In this document: positions 25,109 to 34,432 of the stretch, piece after piece | Numbering within the stretch: position 1 is the stretch's first letter | Layout of the letters: the number at the start of each line of letters is the position of its first letter | Assembly: GCF_001945365.1 (NCBI RefSeq) | Contig: NZ_MSTQ01000001.1 | Coordinates: 496,001 to 560,000 of the forward strand | From: Pseudomonas reinekei | Lineage (GTDB): Bacteria > Pseudomonadota > Gammaproteobacteria > Pseudomonadales > Pseudomonadaceae | DNA length: 64,000 bases | Reading direction: 5' to 3' | The notes under the pieces: model-generated | What the model was told of the DNA's origin: nothing | Seen by the model: only the letters and a program-made list of their open reading frames with translations | Databases searched by the model: none | Program-made: the position numbers and the translations under genes

Positions 25109-25624
25109 ATGAATCCGGTGCAACCTCCTTCGCCCAGCAAGCTGAGTTACTTTTTCAGCGATCACCACCGTTGGCTGCTGCAGCATATTCAGCGACGGCT
25201 GCGCAATCATGCGGACGCCGAGGACACCGCCGCCGATACGTTTTGCCAGATACTGGCGGCGCGTGTAGACCCCGACAGCATCGAACAGCCACGCGCCTAT
25301 CTGTCGACCATCGCTCGCCGCCTGATCTTCGATCGACACCGTCGGCGCAAGCTCGAACTGGCCTACCTTGAACGCCTGTCCGGCCTGCCCGAATTGTTGG
25401 CGCCCTCCCCGGAAGAACAGTTGCAGTTGATCGAAGCGCTGGTGGCCATCGACAAGGCGCTGGATGGCTTGCCCATGGTGGTGAAGGCAACGTTCCTCTA
25501 CAGCCAGCTGGACGGCATGAGTTACGTGGCCATCGCTCGCAAGCTGGATTTGTCAGAGCGCACGGTCAGCCGCTACATGAAACAGGCCTTGCGCCAGTGT
25601 TACCTGAGCGAGCAGATGTCATGA
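25109..25624 (+). CDS. FecI-type ECF sigma factor
   Basis: Sigma factor of 171 residues with region 2 (residues about 15-80; DAEDTAADTFCQIL, RAYLSTIARRLIFDRHRRR) and region 4 (about 105-165; ALDGLPMVVKATFLYSQLDGMSYVAIARKLDLSERTVSRYM in parts). It matches the iron-starvation FecI subgroup, which responds to a TonB receptor through a FecR-like anti-sigma factor; both follow. Its TGA overlaps the fecR start (ATGA). Candidate Fur box just upstream. Residues MSYVAIAR form the DNA-recognition helix-turn-helix. Start: no strong ribosome site, but only this ATG gives a full region 2. Confidence 0.9.
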   Translation: MNPVQPPSPSKLSYFFSDHHRWLLQHIQRRLRNHADAEDTAADTFCQILAARVDPDSIEQPRAYLSTIARRLIFDRHRRRKLELAYLERLSGLPELLAPSPEEQLQLIEALVAIDKALDGLPMVVKATFLYSQLDGMSYVAIARKLDLSERTVSRYMKQALRQCYLSEQMS

Positions 25625-26601
25625 GCAAGCCGCGCCTGGACCCCGTCAGCGAGCAAGCCATCGACTGGATGGTGCGCCTGCGCGCCGATACACCGAGCGC
25701 CGCGTTGCAGGAGCGTTTCAACGCATGGCTGAACATGGACCCCGCACACGCGCAGGCCTGGGCCAGGTTGCATGAGCGACTCGGCGGCTCGTTCAACACG
25801 GTGCGTGCACTGGATCGACGTGTGCCCGGCCAGACCGAACACGCCCGCCAACTGCTGCTGCAACCTCAAGGTTCGCGACGTGATGCGCTGCGGGTGATCG
25901 CAGGTTTGGGTCTGCTCGGAGGCGGTTTGTGGCTTGGCGCGCGCAGCCCGCTGGGCGACTCGCTGCTGGCGGATCTGCACACCGGTCGGGGTCAGCGCGA
26001 GGCCTTCAATCTGGCTGATGGCAGCCGTCTGAGTTTGAATGCCGACAGTGCGGTGGATCTACATTTTGACGATCAGCAACGGCTGGTGATTCTGCGTCGC
26101 GGCGAATTGGTCATCCAGGTGGCGGCCGATCCGATCCGCCCGTTGCGCGTGCGCACCGCCCAAGGCGAAGTGCGCGCACTGGGCACCCGTTTCCTGGTGG
26201 CTCAGGAGCAAGAGGCCACTCGCGTGGTGGTGCTGGAGCATTCGGTCCGGACCCGTTTGTTCGATGGCAGCGAACGCGATTTGCAGGAGGGTCAAGCCGC
26301 CCTGCTCTACGTCGGGCGCATTGAGCCTTTGGCCAGCGATCAGCGTCATCGTGCCGACTGGCTCAGCGGACGGCTCAACGTACTCGATGACCCACTGGAA
26401 AAAGTCGTCGACGCCCTGCGCCCTTACAACCGTGGTTTTGTCCGCGTAGCCCCCGAGGTTCGCGACTTGCGCGTTCAGGGTGTGTTCCCGCTCAACGACC
26501 CCGAACGAACCTTGACTGCCCTGGCGGAAACCCTGCCGATTCGCGTGGATCGCTACAGTCCCTGGTTGACGTTGATCCGCGCAAAACCAGACAGACAATA
26601 A
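25621..26601 (+). CDS. FecR-type anti-sigma factor / sigma regulator
   Basis: A 326-residue protein with the FecR layout. An N-terminal cytoplasmic domain (1-85) carries the pattern AIDWMVRLRADTPS and FNAWLNMDPAHAQAWARL. One membrane segment follows (about 95-112, VIAGLGLLGGGLWLGA), then a periplasmic FecR domain (about 125-230, with DLHTGRGQREAFNLADGSRLSLN) and a C-terminal STN-like part (WLSGRLNVLDDPLEKVVDALRPY). It transmits the signal of the TonB receptor to the sigma factor. Start at 25621 overlaps the fecI stop by four bases. Confidence 0.9.
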   Translation: MSKPRLDPVSEQAIDWMVRLRADTPSAALQERFNAWLNMDPAHAQAWARLHERLGGSFNTVRALDRRVPGQTEHARQLLLQPQGSRRDALRVIAGLGLLGGGLWLGARSPLGDSLLADLHTGRGQREAFNLADGSRLSLNADSAVDLHFDDQQRLVILRRGELVIQVAADPIRPLRVRTAQGEVRALGTRFLVAQEQEATRVVVLEHSVRTRLFDGSERDLQEGQAALLYVGRIEPLASDQRHRADWLSGRLNVLDDPLEKVVDALRPYNRGFVRVAPEVRDLRVQGVFPLNDPERTLTALAETLPIRVDRYSPWLTLIRAKPDRQ

Positions 26602-26606
26602 TTATT

Positions 26607-26625
26607 TTTGGAAATGACTCTTATT
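26607..26625. promoter_or_regulatory. Possible second Fur box before the receptor gene
   Basis: TTTGGAAATGACTCTTATT matches the AATGAGAATGATTCTCATT form at 13 of 19 positions. It lies between fecR and the receptor gene, where FecI-driven and Fur-repressed promoters are usual. Weak match. Confidence 0.35.
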
Positions 26626-26692
26626 TGTGTCCGGTTTTCATTTCTCATCCCACCTATCTCCTGACACCTTTCACATGCTTCAGGAGAATGCT

Positions 26693-29134
26693 GTGCTCAA
26701 CCCGTGGTCCCACTCTCTTTCGCTAACCGTTGCCCTGGCAACCCTGGCGAGCCCTGCGATGGCGCAGGCACAAACACTGACCTTCAATCTGCCCGCCGGC
26801 CCGCTTGCGAGTACGTTGAACGCCATCGCCAGCCAAAGCGGGCACATCATTTCTCTGGAGCCTTCGCTGGTTCAGGGCAAACAGGCACCGGCGGTCGTCG
26901 GCCAGTTCTCGCCTGAAGACGCGATGCGACAGGCGCTGTCGGGCAGTGGCCTGCAATTGCGCGTGACCGGGCAAGGCAATTTCAGCGTCGAGCCGGCCAT
27001 GGGCAGCAACGCCACCCTGCAACTGGGCGTGACCAACATCGTCGAGAACAGCGCCGAGGCCACCACCGAAGGTTCGGGCTCCTACGCGGCAAAAGCGGTG
27101 ACCATCGGCAAGGGTACCCACACCCTCAAGGAGATTCCGCAATCGGTCACGGTGATGACCCGCAAACAGATGGATGACCAGAACCTGGTCGATCTCAAGG
27201 ATGCGGCCAACCAGACCACCGGACTGGTGGGCGTACAGGGCGTCGGCAAAGGCCTGATCCTGACCTCGCGCGGTTTCCAGATCGATGACTGGCAGTACGA
27301 CGGCGTGCCGATCCCGCGCAACACCTACGCGCTCGGTAACTGGGCCACACAGGACCTGATTTTCTTCGATCGCATGGAGGTCCTGCGCGGCGCTTCCGGA
27401 TTGCTGCAAGGCACCGGCAGCCCTGGCGGCGCCATCAATCTGGTGCGCAAGCGCGGCCAGAATGCACCGACCGTGAGCGTCACCGGCAAGGCCGGCTCCT
27501 GGGATCACTACGGCCTGCAACTGGATGCCGGCGGTCCGCTGAACCAGACCGGCACCGTGCGCGGACGCATCGTGGCCGACGAAGACCAAAGTGATTCCTT
27601 CATCGATTACGAATGGAGCAAGACCCACTCGTTGTACGGGGCGCTGGACATCGATCTGCGTGAGGACACTACCCTGGGCCTGGCGGTCAGCCAATCCAAG
27701 GGCGAGTCGCGCCCGATGATCCGCGGCCTGCCGCGCTATGCCGGCGGCTCGCCGGTCGATATATCACGCTCAACCTACACCGGCGCGCGCTGGAACCATT
27801 CGGACATCGATGTCACCACGGTCTATGCCGATCTCGAACACCGCTTCAACGACGACTGGGCGTTCAAGGTCGGTGCCGTGCGCATGACCGAAGACAACCA
27901 GGCGAAAAACCAGCGCGTGCAAAGTGCCGGCGATGGCCTCGAAGCCGATGGCAGCGGCGTGCAATACGCCGACTTCGTGACCGATTTCGATTCGACCAAG
28001 CTGGGTCTGGACATGAACCTCATCGGCCACTTCGACGCCTTGTCCATGCAGCACGAAGTCATGATCGGCGGTAACTACTCCAAGTACACGTCTGACGACA
28101 CGTTCGCCCGCACCTTCAATAACAGCACGGACACGATTTTCGGGATCGACCACGATCATCCGGAAATCAGCTACGACAGTTTGCTCAATACCGCTGGTGG
28201 TCGTGGTACGCCGAGCAAGTACGACATCCGCCAAAAAGGCCTTTACGGCAGTTGGCGAGTCAAGCCGATCGAGCCGTTGACCCTGGTGCTCGGCTCGCGG
28301 GTCAGTTGGTACGACTACAGCTACAAGTCATGGACCCAGGCTGCGTTCAGCGACGTCGTGACCGAAAACCCGGAAAGCACCGCCAACGAAACCGGAGAAG
28401 TCACGCCCTACGCCGGTATCGTCTACGACTTGACCCGTGAGTGGGCGGTGTATGCCAGCTACACAGACGTATTCGAACCACAGACCGTGCGAGATGCCGG
28501 CGGCTCGATGCTCAAGCCGGTGATCGGCAGCAACTACGAAGTCGGCCTCAAGGGCGAGCTGATGGATGGCCGCGTCAACACGTCCCTGGCCGTGTTCCGT
28601 TATGACCAGGAAAATCGCGCGCTCAACGATCTGGCATCGGGCTTCGCCTGCGATGGCTGGTACTGCTCGGTAGCCGCGGGGAAAGTGCGTAGTCAGGGGA
28701 TCGAAGCGGAAATCAGCGGCGAAGTACTCACCGGCTTGCAACTGTTTGCCGGCTACACCTACAACACCACCAAGTACCTCGACGACCCGGAAAACGAAGG
28801 CAAGGTCTTCAGCACCTGGACGCCCAAGCACATGTTGCGGGCCTGGGGCGACTACCAGTTCAGCGGCGACTGGCGTCGTGTCAGCACCGGCCTGGGCTTC
28901 ACCACCCAAAGCCATACGCTGGGTTACGAGCACACTTTCGACGTACCGGGTTATACCGTGTGGAATGCGCGGGTCGGTTACCAACTGACGCAGGAAATTG
29001 GCCTGGCAGTGAATGCCAACAACCTGTTCGACAAGCACTACTACACGGCGGGATACAACCAGCTCGACGGCAACAACAACTTCGGTGACCCGCGCAATGT
29101 GATGTTCAGCGTGAAATACACCCCGGAGTTCTGA
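26693..29134 (+). CDS. TonB-dependent siderophore receptor with STN signalling domain
   Basis: Outer-membrane receptor of 813 residues. The GTG at 26693 is preferred as start: AGGAG lies six bases upstream; an ATG at 26675 would place the ribosome site inside the gene. A signal peptide (ending AMAQA) is followed by an STN domain (about 30-85, LPAGPLASTLNAIASQSG), which contacts FecR; a plug (about 145-250; EIPQSVTVMTRKQMDDQ, VLRGASGLLQGTGSPGG); and a 22-strand barrel with C-terminal Phe (KYTPEF). This resembles ferric hydroxamate/pyoverdine-type receptors (FoxA, FpvA, FhuE). The ligand cannot be told from sequence. Confidence 0.88.
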   Translation: MLNPWSHSLSLTVALATLASPAMAQAQTLTFNLPAGPLASTLNAIASQSGHIISLEPSLVQGKQAPAVVGQFSPEDAMRQALSGSGLQLRVTGQGNFSVEPAMGSNATLQLGVTNIVENSAEATTEGSGSYAAKAVTIGKGTHTLKEIPQSVTVMTRKQMDDQNLVDLKDAANQTTGLVGVQGVGKGLILTSRGFQIDDWQYDGVPIPRNTYALGNWATQDLIFFDRMEVLRGASGLLQGTGSPGGAINLVRKRGQNAPTVSVTGKAGSWDHYGLQLDAGGPLNQTGTVRGRIVADEDQSDSFIDYEWSKTHSLYGALDIDLREDTTLGLAVSQSKGESRPMIRGLPRYAGGSPVDISRSTYTGARWNHSDIDVTTVYADLEHRFNDDWAFKVGAVRMTEDNQAKNQRVQSAGDGLEADGSGVQYADFVTDFDSTKLGLDMNLIGHFDALSMQHEVMIGGNYSKYTSDDTFARTFNNSTDTIFGIDHDHPEISYDSLLNTAGGRGTPSKYDIRQKGLYGSWRVKPIEPLTLVLGSRVSWYDYSYKSWTQAAFSDVVTENPESTANETGEVTPYAGIVYDLTREWAVYASYTDVFEPQTVRDAGGSMLKPVIGSNYEVGLKGELMDGRVNTSLAVFRYDQENRALNDLASGFACDGWYCSVAAGKVRSQGIEAEISGEVLTGLQLFAGYTYNTTKYLDDPENEGKVFSTWTPKHMLRAWGDYQFSGDWRRVSTGLGFTTQSHTLGYEHTFDVPGYTVWNARVGYQLTQEIGLAVNANNLFDKHYYTAGYNQLDGNNNFGDPRNVMFSVKYTPEF

Positions 29135-29144
29135 CAAGGAACCT

Positions 29145-29223
29145 GTAGGAGCCGGCTTGCTGGCGATTGGCCTCGGCACAGATGCCGCCGATCCACCGCC
29201 ATCGCCAGCAAGCCGGCTCCTGC
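29145..29223. repeat. REPIN, GTAGGAGCCGGC type
   Basis: Two inverted REP units: GTAGGAGCCGGCTTGCTGGC at 29145 and its complement from 29201, separated by about 33 bases. It lies between the receptor and the binding-protein gene, which converge, so it can also act as a termination structure. Confidence 0.8.
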
Positions 29224-29231
29224 GGGGCGGG

Positions 29232-30332
29232 TTATTTGTCCGACTTGATCGCCGTCCACACACGCGTGCGTACCCGCTCGAGCTTTTGCGGCAACGGTTG
29301 TACGACGTACAGGGTTTTCAGCGCTTCGCTGGTCGGGGTCAGGTTCGGGTTGCCGGTGATTTCCTTGTTGATCAGCGGCAGCGAATCCTTGTTGGCATTC
29401 GGGTAACCAAGGAAGTCGCTGATCGGCGCGATGACTTTCGGCTCCAGCAGCGTGTTGAGGAATTCGTGGGCTTCTTCGACGTTCTTCGCGCTTTTTGGAA
29501 TGGCGAAGGTGTCAAACCAGATCGGCGCGCCCTCCTTCGGCAAACGCCAGTCGACGACCACACCGTTACCGGCCTCTTTGGCGCGATTGCCGAACTGGTA
29601 GAAGCTGCCGGAGTAACCGATGGCCACGCAGATATCACCGTTGGCGATGTCGGTCATGTACTTTGCGGAGTTGAAGTAAGTGACGTACGGCCGAACCTTC
29701 ATCATCAAGGCCTTGGCTTTTTCGTAGTCGGCCGGATTCTGGCTGTTCGGGTCCAGTCCCAGGTAATGCAGGGCCAGCGGCAGGATCTCCGAAGGCGAGT
29801 CGAGCATGGCTACGCCGCAGGCCTTGAGCTTCTCCATGTTTTCGGGTTTGAACACCAGGTCCCAGCTGTCCACCGGCGCATTATTGCCCAGCGCAGCCTT
29901 GACCTTCGCCGGGTTGAAGCCGATCAACACGGTGCCGTACATGTAAGGCACGCCGTATTGATTGCCGGGGTCGTTCTTGTCCAGCAGCTTGAGCAGTGCC
30001 GGGTCCTGGTGCTTCCAGTTGGGCAACTTGGACTTGTCGAGTTTCTGGAAAACGCCGGCCTTGATCTGGGTTTCGATGAACTGGTTAGACGGCACCACCA
30101 GATCGTATCCGGAGTTGCCGGTCAGCAGCTTGGCTTCCAGGGACTCGTTGGTGTCGAAGGTGTCCCAAGTCACTTTAATGCCGGTTTGTGCGGCAAAGTC
30201 CTTGGGCACGGACGGCAGGATGTAGTCCGCCCAGTTGTACACCCGCAGTTCGCGCTGTTCGGCTTGCACCGCACTGGCGAGCAGCGTCAGCCCACACACG
30301 GTGGCGCCCAGTATGCGTTTCATAGTGTCCAT
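29232..30332 (-). CDS. Periplasmic polyamine-binding protein, PotF/SpuD-like
   Basis: ABC-transporter solute-binding protein of 366 residues. The signal peptide ends near SAVQA (residue 24). The mature start ELRVYNWADYILPSVPKDF and the segment YDLVVPSNQF are typical of PotF/SpuD proteins, which bind putrescine or spermidine with aspartates and tryptophans in the cleft (NWADY, IWFDTFAIP). The start at 30332 has GGGGA eight bases upstream. No permease or ATPase genes are adjacent, so this is a stand-alone binding protein. Confidence 0.88.
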   Translation of the reverse strand: MDTMKRILGATVCGLTLLASAVQAEQRELRVYNWADYILPSVPKDFAAQTGIKVTWDTFDTNESLEAKLLTGNSGYDLVVPSNQFIETQIKAGVFQKLDKSKLPNWKHQDPALLKLLDKNDPGNQYGVPYMYGTVLIGFNPAKVKAALGNNAPVDSWDLVFKPENMEKLKACGVAMLDSPSEILPLALHYLGLDPNSQNPADYEKAKALMMKVRPYVTYFNSAKYMTDIANGDICVAIGYSGSFYQFGNRAKEAGNGVVVDWRLPKEGAPIWFDTFAIPKSAKNVEEAHEFLNTLLEPKVIAPISDFLGYPNANKDSLPLINKEITGNPNLTPTSEALKTLYVVQPLPQKLERVRTRVWTAIKSDK

Positions 30333-30684
30333 GGATCAGTTCCCCAATGTCAGCTCGTCTGGTTTTTATAGTCGGTAACGGCAGTGGCCCTGAAGGTGGC
30401 CCGGAGCAAAGGAAGCTAAAGATTCTGGTTATGGATGCCGTCGGCACGGAGGACCGGCGACGCGTTTTTGATTCTTGCTGACAGCTTGGTCGGTTCACAG
30501 CGTGCGATCGGCCAAAAGGGGATCGAAATGGCCATTATCCGTGTCCGGATGGACAGCCATGGCGGCGCCGTGCCCCGGCTTAGTGCAAAATACGCGGCCA
30601 AACTTGAAATCCGCATCCCGTCGCGCAAGGCTGTGCCACGAGATCCGTCATGAAATCCATTTAGAGAGAGCCGGTGGTAACCGC
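30333..30684. other. Intergenic region between binding protein and amidase
   Basis: About 350 bases between divergent genes; both promoters should be here. I see no certain gene, box or repeat. The only structure is the small inverted repeat ATCCG/CGGAT near 30538-30552. Confidence 0.4.
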
Positions 30685-32397
30685 ATGATTGAAGTCACCG
30701 AAGTTTCCATTGCCCAACTGCGGGATGCGCTCGAGTCCGGCCAGACCACGTCGGTCGAGCTGGTCAAGGCTTACCTCGCCCGGATCGATGCCTACGATGG
30801 CGCCGACACCGACACCGCGCTCAATGCTGTGGTGGTGCGCAATCGCGACGCACTCCAGGAAGCGCAGGCATCCGATGCCCGCCGGGCCAAGGGCGAGACC
30901 CTGGGTCCGCTCGATGGTATTCCCTACACGGCCAAGGACAGTTACCTGGTCAAGGGCCTGACCGCCGCTTCGGGCAGCCCCGCCTTCAAGGATTTGCTCG
31001 CCTATCGCGATGCGTTCACGGTCGAGCGTCTGCGCGCCGCCGGGGCAATCTGCCTGGGCAAGACCAATATGCCGCCCATGGCCAACGGCGGTATGCAACG
31101 CGGAGTCTACGGCCGTGCCGAGAGCCCGTACAACGCCGATTACCTCACCGCCCCGTTCGCCTCCGGTTCGTCGAACGGTGCGGGAACGGCAACGGCGGCC
31201 AGCTTTGCGGCGTTCGGTCTGGCGGAAGAAACCTGGTCAAGCGGTCGTGGCCCGGCCTCGAATAATGGCTTGTGCGCCTACACGCCTTCGCGTGGCGTGA
31301 TCTCGGTGCGCGGCAACTGGCCGTTGACGCCGACCATGGACGTGGTCGTGCCGTTTGCCAGGACCATGGCCGATTTGCTCGAAGTGCTTGATGTGGTCGT
31401 GGCGCCCGACCCGGACACCCGAGGTGACCTGTGGCGCATGCAACCCTGGGTGCCGATTCCGAGTGTCGCCTCGGTTCGTCCTGCTTCCTATCATGAGCTC
31501 GCCGCGAAACCTGATGCCCTTGCCGGCAAACGCCTTGGCGTGCCACGCATGTACATCAATGCCGACGCCGAAGCGGGCACCAGTGAAGCCCCGGGGATCG
31601 GTGGCCCGACCGGGCAACGGATCAACACCCGCGAGTCCGTGATCGGGCTGTGGCAACAGGCGCGCAAGGCCCTCGAAGCCGCTGGCGCCGAAGTGATCGA
31701 AGTGGATTTCCCGCTGGTGTCCAATTGCGAAGGTGATCGCCCCGGTGCGCCGACGGTGTTCAATCGCGGGATCGTCTCCAAGGAGTTCCTGCACCACGAA
31801 TTGTGGGACCTGACGGCGTGGGCGTTCGATGATTTCCTGCAAGCCAACGGCGATCCGAAGTTGAACCGACTGGTCGATGTCGATGGCCCGAAAATTTTCC
31901 CCCACGACCCGGGCACCCTGCCCAACCGCGAGGGCGATCTGGCCGCCGGCATGGACGAGTACGTGAAGATGGCCGAGCGCGGCATCACGCCGTGGGACCA
32001 GATCAGCACCGTGCCCGATGGACTGCGCGGGCTTGAGCAAACGCGCAAGCTCGACCTGGAAGACTGGATGGACCGGCTCGCTCTGGACGCCGTGCTGTTC
32101 CCGACGGTCGCCGACGTTGGTCCGGCGGATGCCGACGTCAATCCCGTCTCTGCGGACATCGCCTGGAGCAACGGGGTTTGGGTGGCCAACGGCAACCTGG
32201 CCATCCGGCATCTGGGCGTGCCGACAGTCACGGTGCCCATGGGCATCATGCCGGACATCGGCATGCCGGTCGGGCTGACCTTCGCCGGCCGCGCCTATGA
32301 CGACTCGGCGCTGCTGCGCTTTGCTTCGGCGTTTGAAGCCACCGGTTCGAAACGGCAAATTCCGCCTCGCACCCCGCCACTGTCGGCAGGTCAATAA
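30685..32397 (+). CDS. Amidase-signature family hydrolase
   Basis: Hydrolase of 570 residues. The Ser-cisSer-Lys triad can be placed as Lys84 (PYTAKDS), Ser162 (GSSNGAG) and Ser186 (SSGRGPAS). The residues before Ser186 read ETWSS where most relatives have DTGGS, an unusual oxyanion segment. No signal peptide is seen. Such enzymes cleave amides such as indoleacetamide, aryl amides or peptide amides. The start at 30685 fits the family N-terminus; the longer open frame from 30475 has no family resemblance there. No partner gene gives the substrate. Confidence 0.8.
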   Translation: MIEVTEVSIAQLRDALESGQTTSVELVKAYLARIDAYDGADTDTALNAVVVRNRDALQEAQASDARRAKGETLGPLDGIPYTAKDSYLVKGLTAASGSPAFKDLLAYRDAFTVERLRAAGAICLGKTNMPPMANGGMQRGVYGRAESPYNADYLTAPFASGSSNGAGTATAASFAAFGLAEETWSSGRGPASNNGLCAYTPSRGVISVRGNWPLTPTMDVVVPFARTMADLLEVLDVVVAPDPDTRGDLWRMQPWVPIPSVASVRPASYHELAAKPDALAGKRLGVPRMYINADAEAGTSEAPGIGGPTGQRINTRESVIGLWQQARKALEAAGAEVIEVDFPLVSNCEGDRPGAPTVFNRGIVSKEFLHHELWDLTAWAFDDFLQANGDPKLNRLVDVDGPKIFPHDPGTLPNREGDLAAGMDEYVKMAERGITPWDQISTVPDGLRGLEQTRKLDLEDWMDRLALDAVLFPTVADVGPADADVNPVSADIAWSNGVWVANGNLAIRHLGVPTVTVPMGIMPDIGMPVGLTFAGRAYDDSALLRFASAFEATGSKRQIPPRTPPLSAGQ

Positions 32398-32499
32398 ACG
32401 GTTTCGTTAGCCATCGACATCCGTGGGCTGAGACTCCACGGATTGGCCCGTCCCTTGCTTTGGCACATTCGTACAATGACCAATCGGTGGGGGGTGTTC

Positions 32500-32784
32500 A
32501 TGGCAGGACAAGCAACGATGGCAGTGTTCATCACTGCCCTGGTCGCCGCAGCGATCATCCTGGCCACGGTATCCGCAGCCGCGGTGGCCGTCTGGATGAC
32601 GGGTGCGACATTCGCGGCGATTGGACTGGTCGAGAAAGTTGCACCGGATATTCAACTGCTGTCCGCGTTGTCACTGACGCCGCAGCCGGCAATGCTCATG
32701 GCGGCGATGCAGGCCACGGGCCTGGTGACGATTACGGAACTGATGCAGAAGGTGAATCTGGTGATGATTACCGCCAGCCTTTGA
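32500..32784 (+). CDS. Small hypothetical membrane protein
   Basis: About 94 residues, very hydrophobic, with an N-terminal segment (residues 6-45, VFITALVAAAIILATVSAAA) and a second weaker one, plus methionine-rich stretches. GGGGGG lies about 8 bases before the start at 32500; a start at 32476 is also possible. No family recognised. It may be co-transcribed with the amidase. The coding status is supported only by open frame and ribosome site. Confidence 0.5.
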   Translation: MAGQATMAVFITALVAAAIILATVSAAAVAVWMTGATFAAIGLVEKVAPDIQLLSALSLTPQPAMLMAAMQATGLVTITELMQKVNLVMITASL

Positions 32785-33055
32785 ATCATTTTTTCTGCTC
32801 GTCTCTTGCGTTAAAGCGCCCCTTCCAATCGACTCAAGCCCCCCAAACAGGTCACCGGATTCAGGGCATTTCCCCAATCTCGGGGCCTTGAAACTTTCGC
32901 CGTCGCCAGCCCGACAACTCGACTGACTGACCACGAACGGTTGCGGATGGGCCGATCCCGGCCTATGGTCCAGACACAACTCTAACGACGTCCGGCGCCA
33001 CGACTCGCCGACCTTTTTGTTCATCCTGTGCGCATTTGCGCTGCGAGGTGACCAC

Positions 33056-34432
33056 ATGCCTAATGACTCCCGCCCTGCCGTACTCGAACTGATCGGCAAC
33101 ACGCCGCTGGTGCGTGTCAGCCGATTCGATACCGGCCCGTGCACCCTGTTTCTCAAGCTCGAATCACAGAACCCCGGCGGTTCCATCAAGGACCGCATCG
33201 GTCTGGCGATGATCGACGCCGCCGAGCGCGACGGTCGTCTGCGCCCCGGTGGCACCATCGTCGAAGCGACCGCTGGCAATACCGGCCTGGGGCTGGCGCT
33301 GGTCGGCCGCGCCAAAGGTTACCGGGTGGTGCTGGTGGTGCCAGACAAGATGTCCACCGAGAAAGTCCTGCACCTCAAGGCCATGGGCGCCGAAGTGCAC
33401 ATCACCCGTTCCGACGTCGGCAAGGGTCATCCCGAGTACTACCAGGATGTTGCCGGACGGTTGGCGAAGGACATTCCCGAGGCTTTTTTCGCCGATCAAT
33501 TCAACAACCCGGCCAACCCGCTGGCCCACGAATGCAGCACCGCCCCGGAAATCTGGGCGCAGACCCAGCACGATGTCGATGCCATCGTCGTGGGGGTCGG
33601 TTCGGCCGGCACGCTCACCGGGCTGACCCGGTTCTTCAAACGCGTGCAGCCTGAGCTGGAGATGGTGCTGGCCGACCCGGTGGGTTCAGTGATGGCCGAA
33701 TACAGCCGCAGCGGCACCCTCGGCACTCCTGGTTCCTGGGCGGTGGAAGGGATTGGCGAGGACTTCATTCCCTCGATTGCCGACCTCTCCAGCGTGCGCC
33801 ACGCCTACTCCATCAGCGATGAAGAGAGCTTCGATCACGCGCGCCAGTTATTGCGCGCCGAAGGCATCCTCGGTGGTTCTTCGACCGGCACCCTGCTGGC
33901 GGCAGCGTTGCGTTATTGCCGCGAGCAAACCGAGCCGAAACGCGTGGTCAGCTTCGTCTGCGACACCGGTACCCGCTATCTGTCGAAGGTCTACAACGAC
34001 CAATGGATGAGTGATCAAGGCTTGCTGCAAAGCAAACGCTACGGCGACCTGCGCGACCTGATTGCACGGCGCTTCGAGGACGGCCGGGTGATCAGCGTCG
34101 GCCCCGACGATACCTTGCTGACCGCGTTCCAGCGCATGCGCCTGGCGGATGTCTCGCAACTGCCGGTGCTGATCGATGGTCAACGACTGGTCGGGGTAAT
34201 TGACGAGTCCGACATTTTGCTGCGGGTGCATCAGGACGCTTCGCACTTTCGCATGACCGTCGCCGGTGCCATGACCGACAAATTGCAAACCCTGGCGCCT
34301 GCCGCCAGCCTCGCCCAATTGCAGGCAGAACTCGACCGCGGGCTGGTGGCGATCATCGCCGACGCCTCAGGCTTCCACGGCCTGATCACCCGGTTCGACT
34401 TGCTCAATCATCTTCGGAGATCCCTTGCATGA
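33056..34432 (+). CDS. Cystathionine beta-synthase with CBS domains
   Basis: A 458-residue PLP enzyme that condenses homocysteine (or a related thiol) with serine to cystathionine, first step of reverse transsulfuration. The catalytic core covers about residues 1-320: PLP lysine K45 in NPGGSIKDR, GNTGLGLA and GSSTGT phosphate-binding loops. Two CBS motifs follow (about 340-458). The core plus CBS pair is the eukaryote-like CBS architecture rather than plain CysK. GAGGTG precedes the start at 33056. The stop overlaps the next gene by four bases (ATGA). Confidence 0.85.
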   Translation: MPNDSRPAVLELIGNTPLVRVSRFDTGPCTLFLKLESQNPGGSIKDRIGLAMIDAAERDGRLRPGGTIVEATAGNTGLGLALVGRAKGYRVVLVVPDKMSTEKVLHLKAMGAEVHITRSDVGKGHPEYYQDVAGRLAKDIPEAFFADQFNNPANPLAHECSTAPEIWAQTQHDVDAIVVGVGSAGTLTGLTRFFKRVQPELEMVLADPVGSVMAEYSRSGTLGTPGSWAVEGIGEDFIPSIADLSSVRHAYSISDEESFDHARQLLRAEGILGGSSTGTLLAAALRYCREQTEPKRVVSFVCDTGTRYLSKVYNDQWMSDQGLLQSKRYGDLRDLIARRFEDGRVISVGPDDTLLTAFQRMRLADVSQLPVLIDGQRLVGVIDESDILLRVHQDASHFRMTVAGAMTDKLQTLAPAASLAQLQAELDRGLVAIIADASGFHGLITRFDLLNHLRRSLA

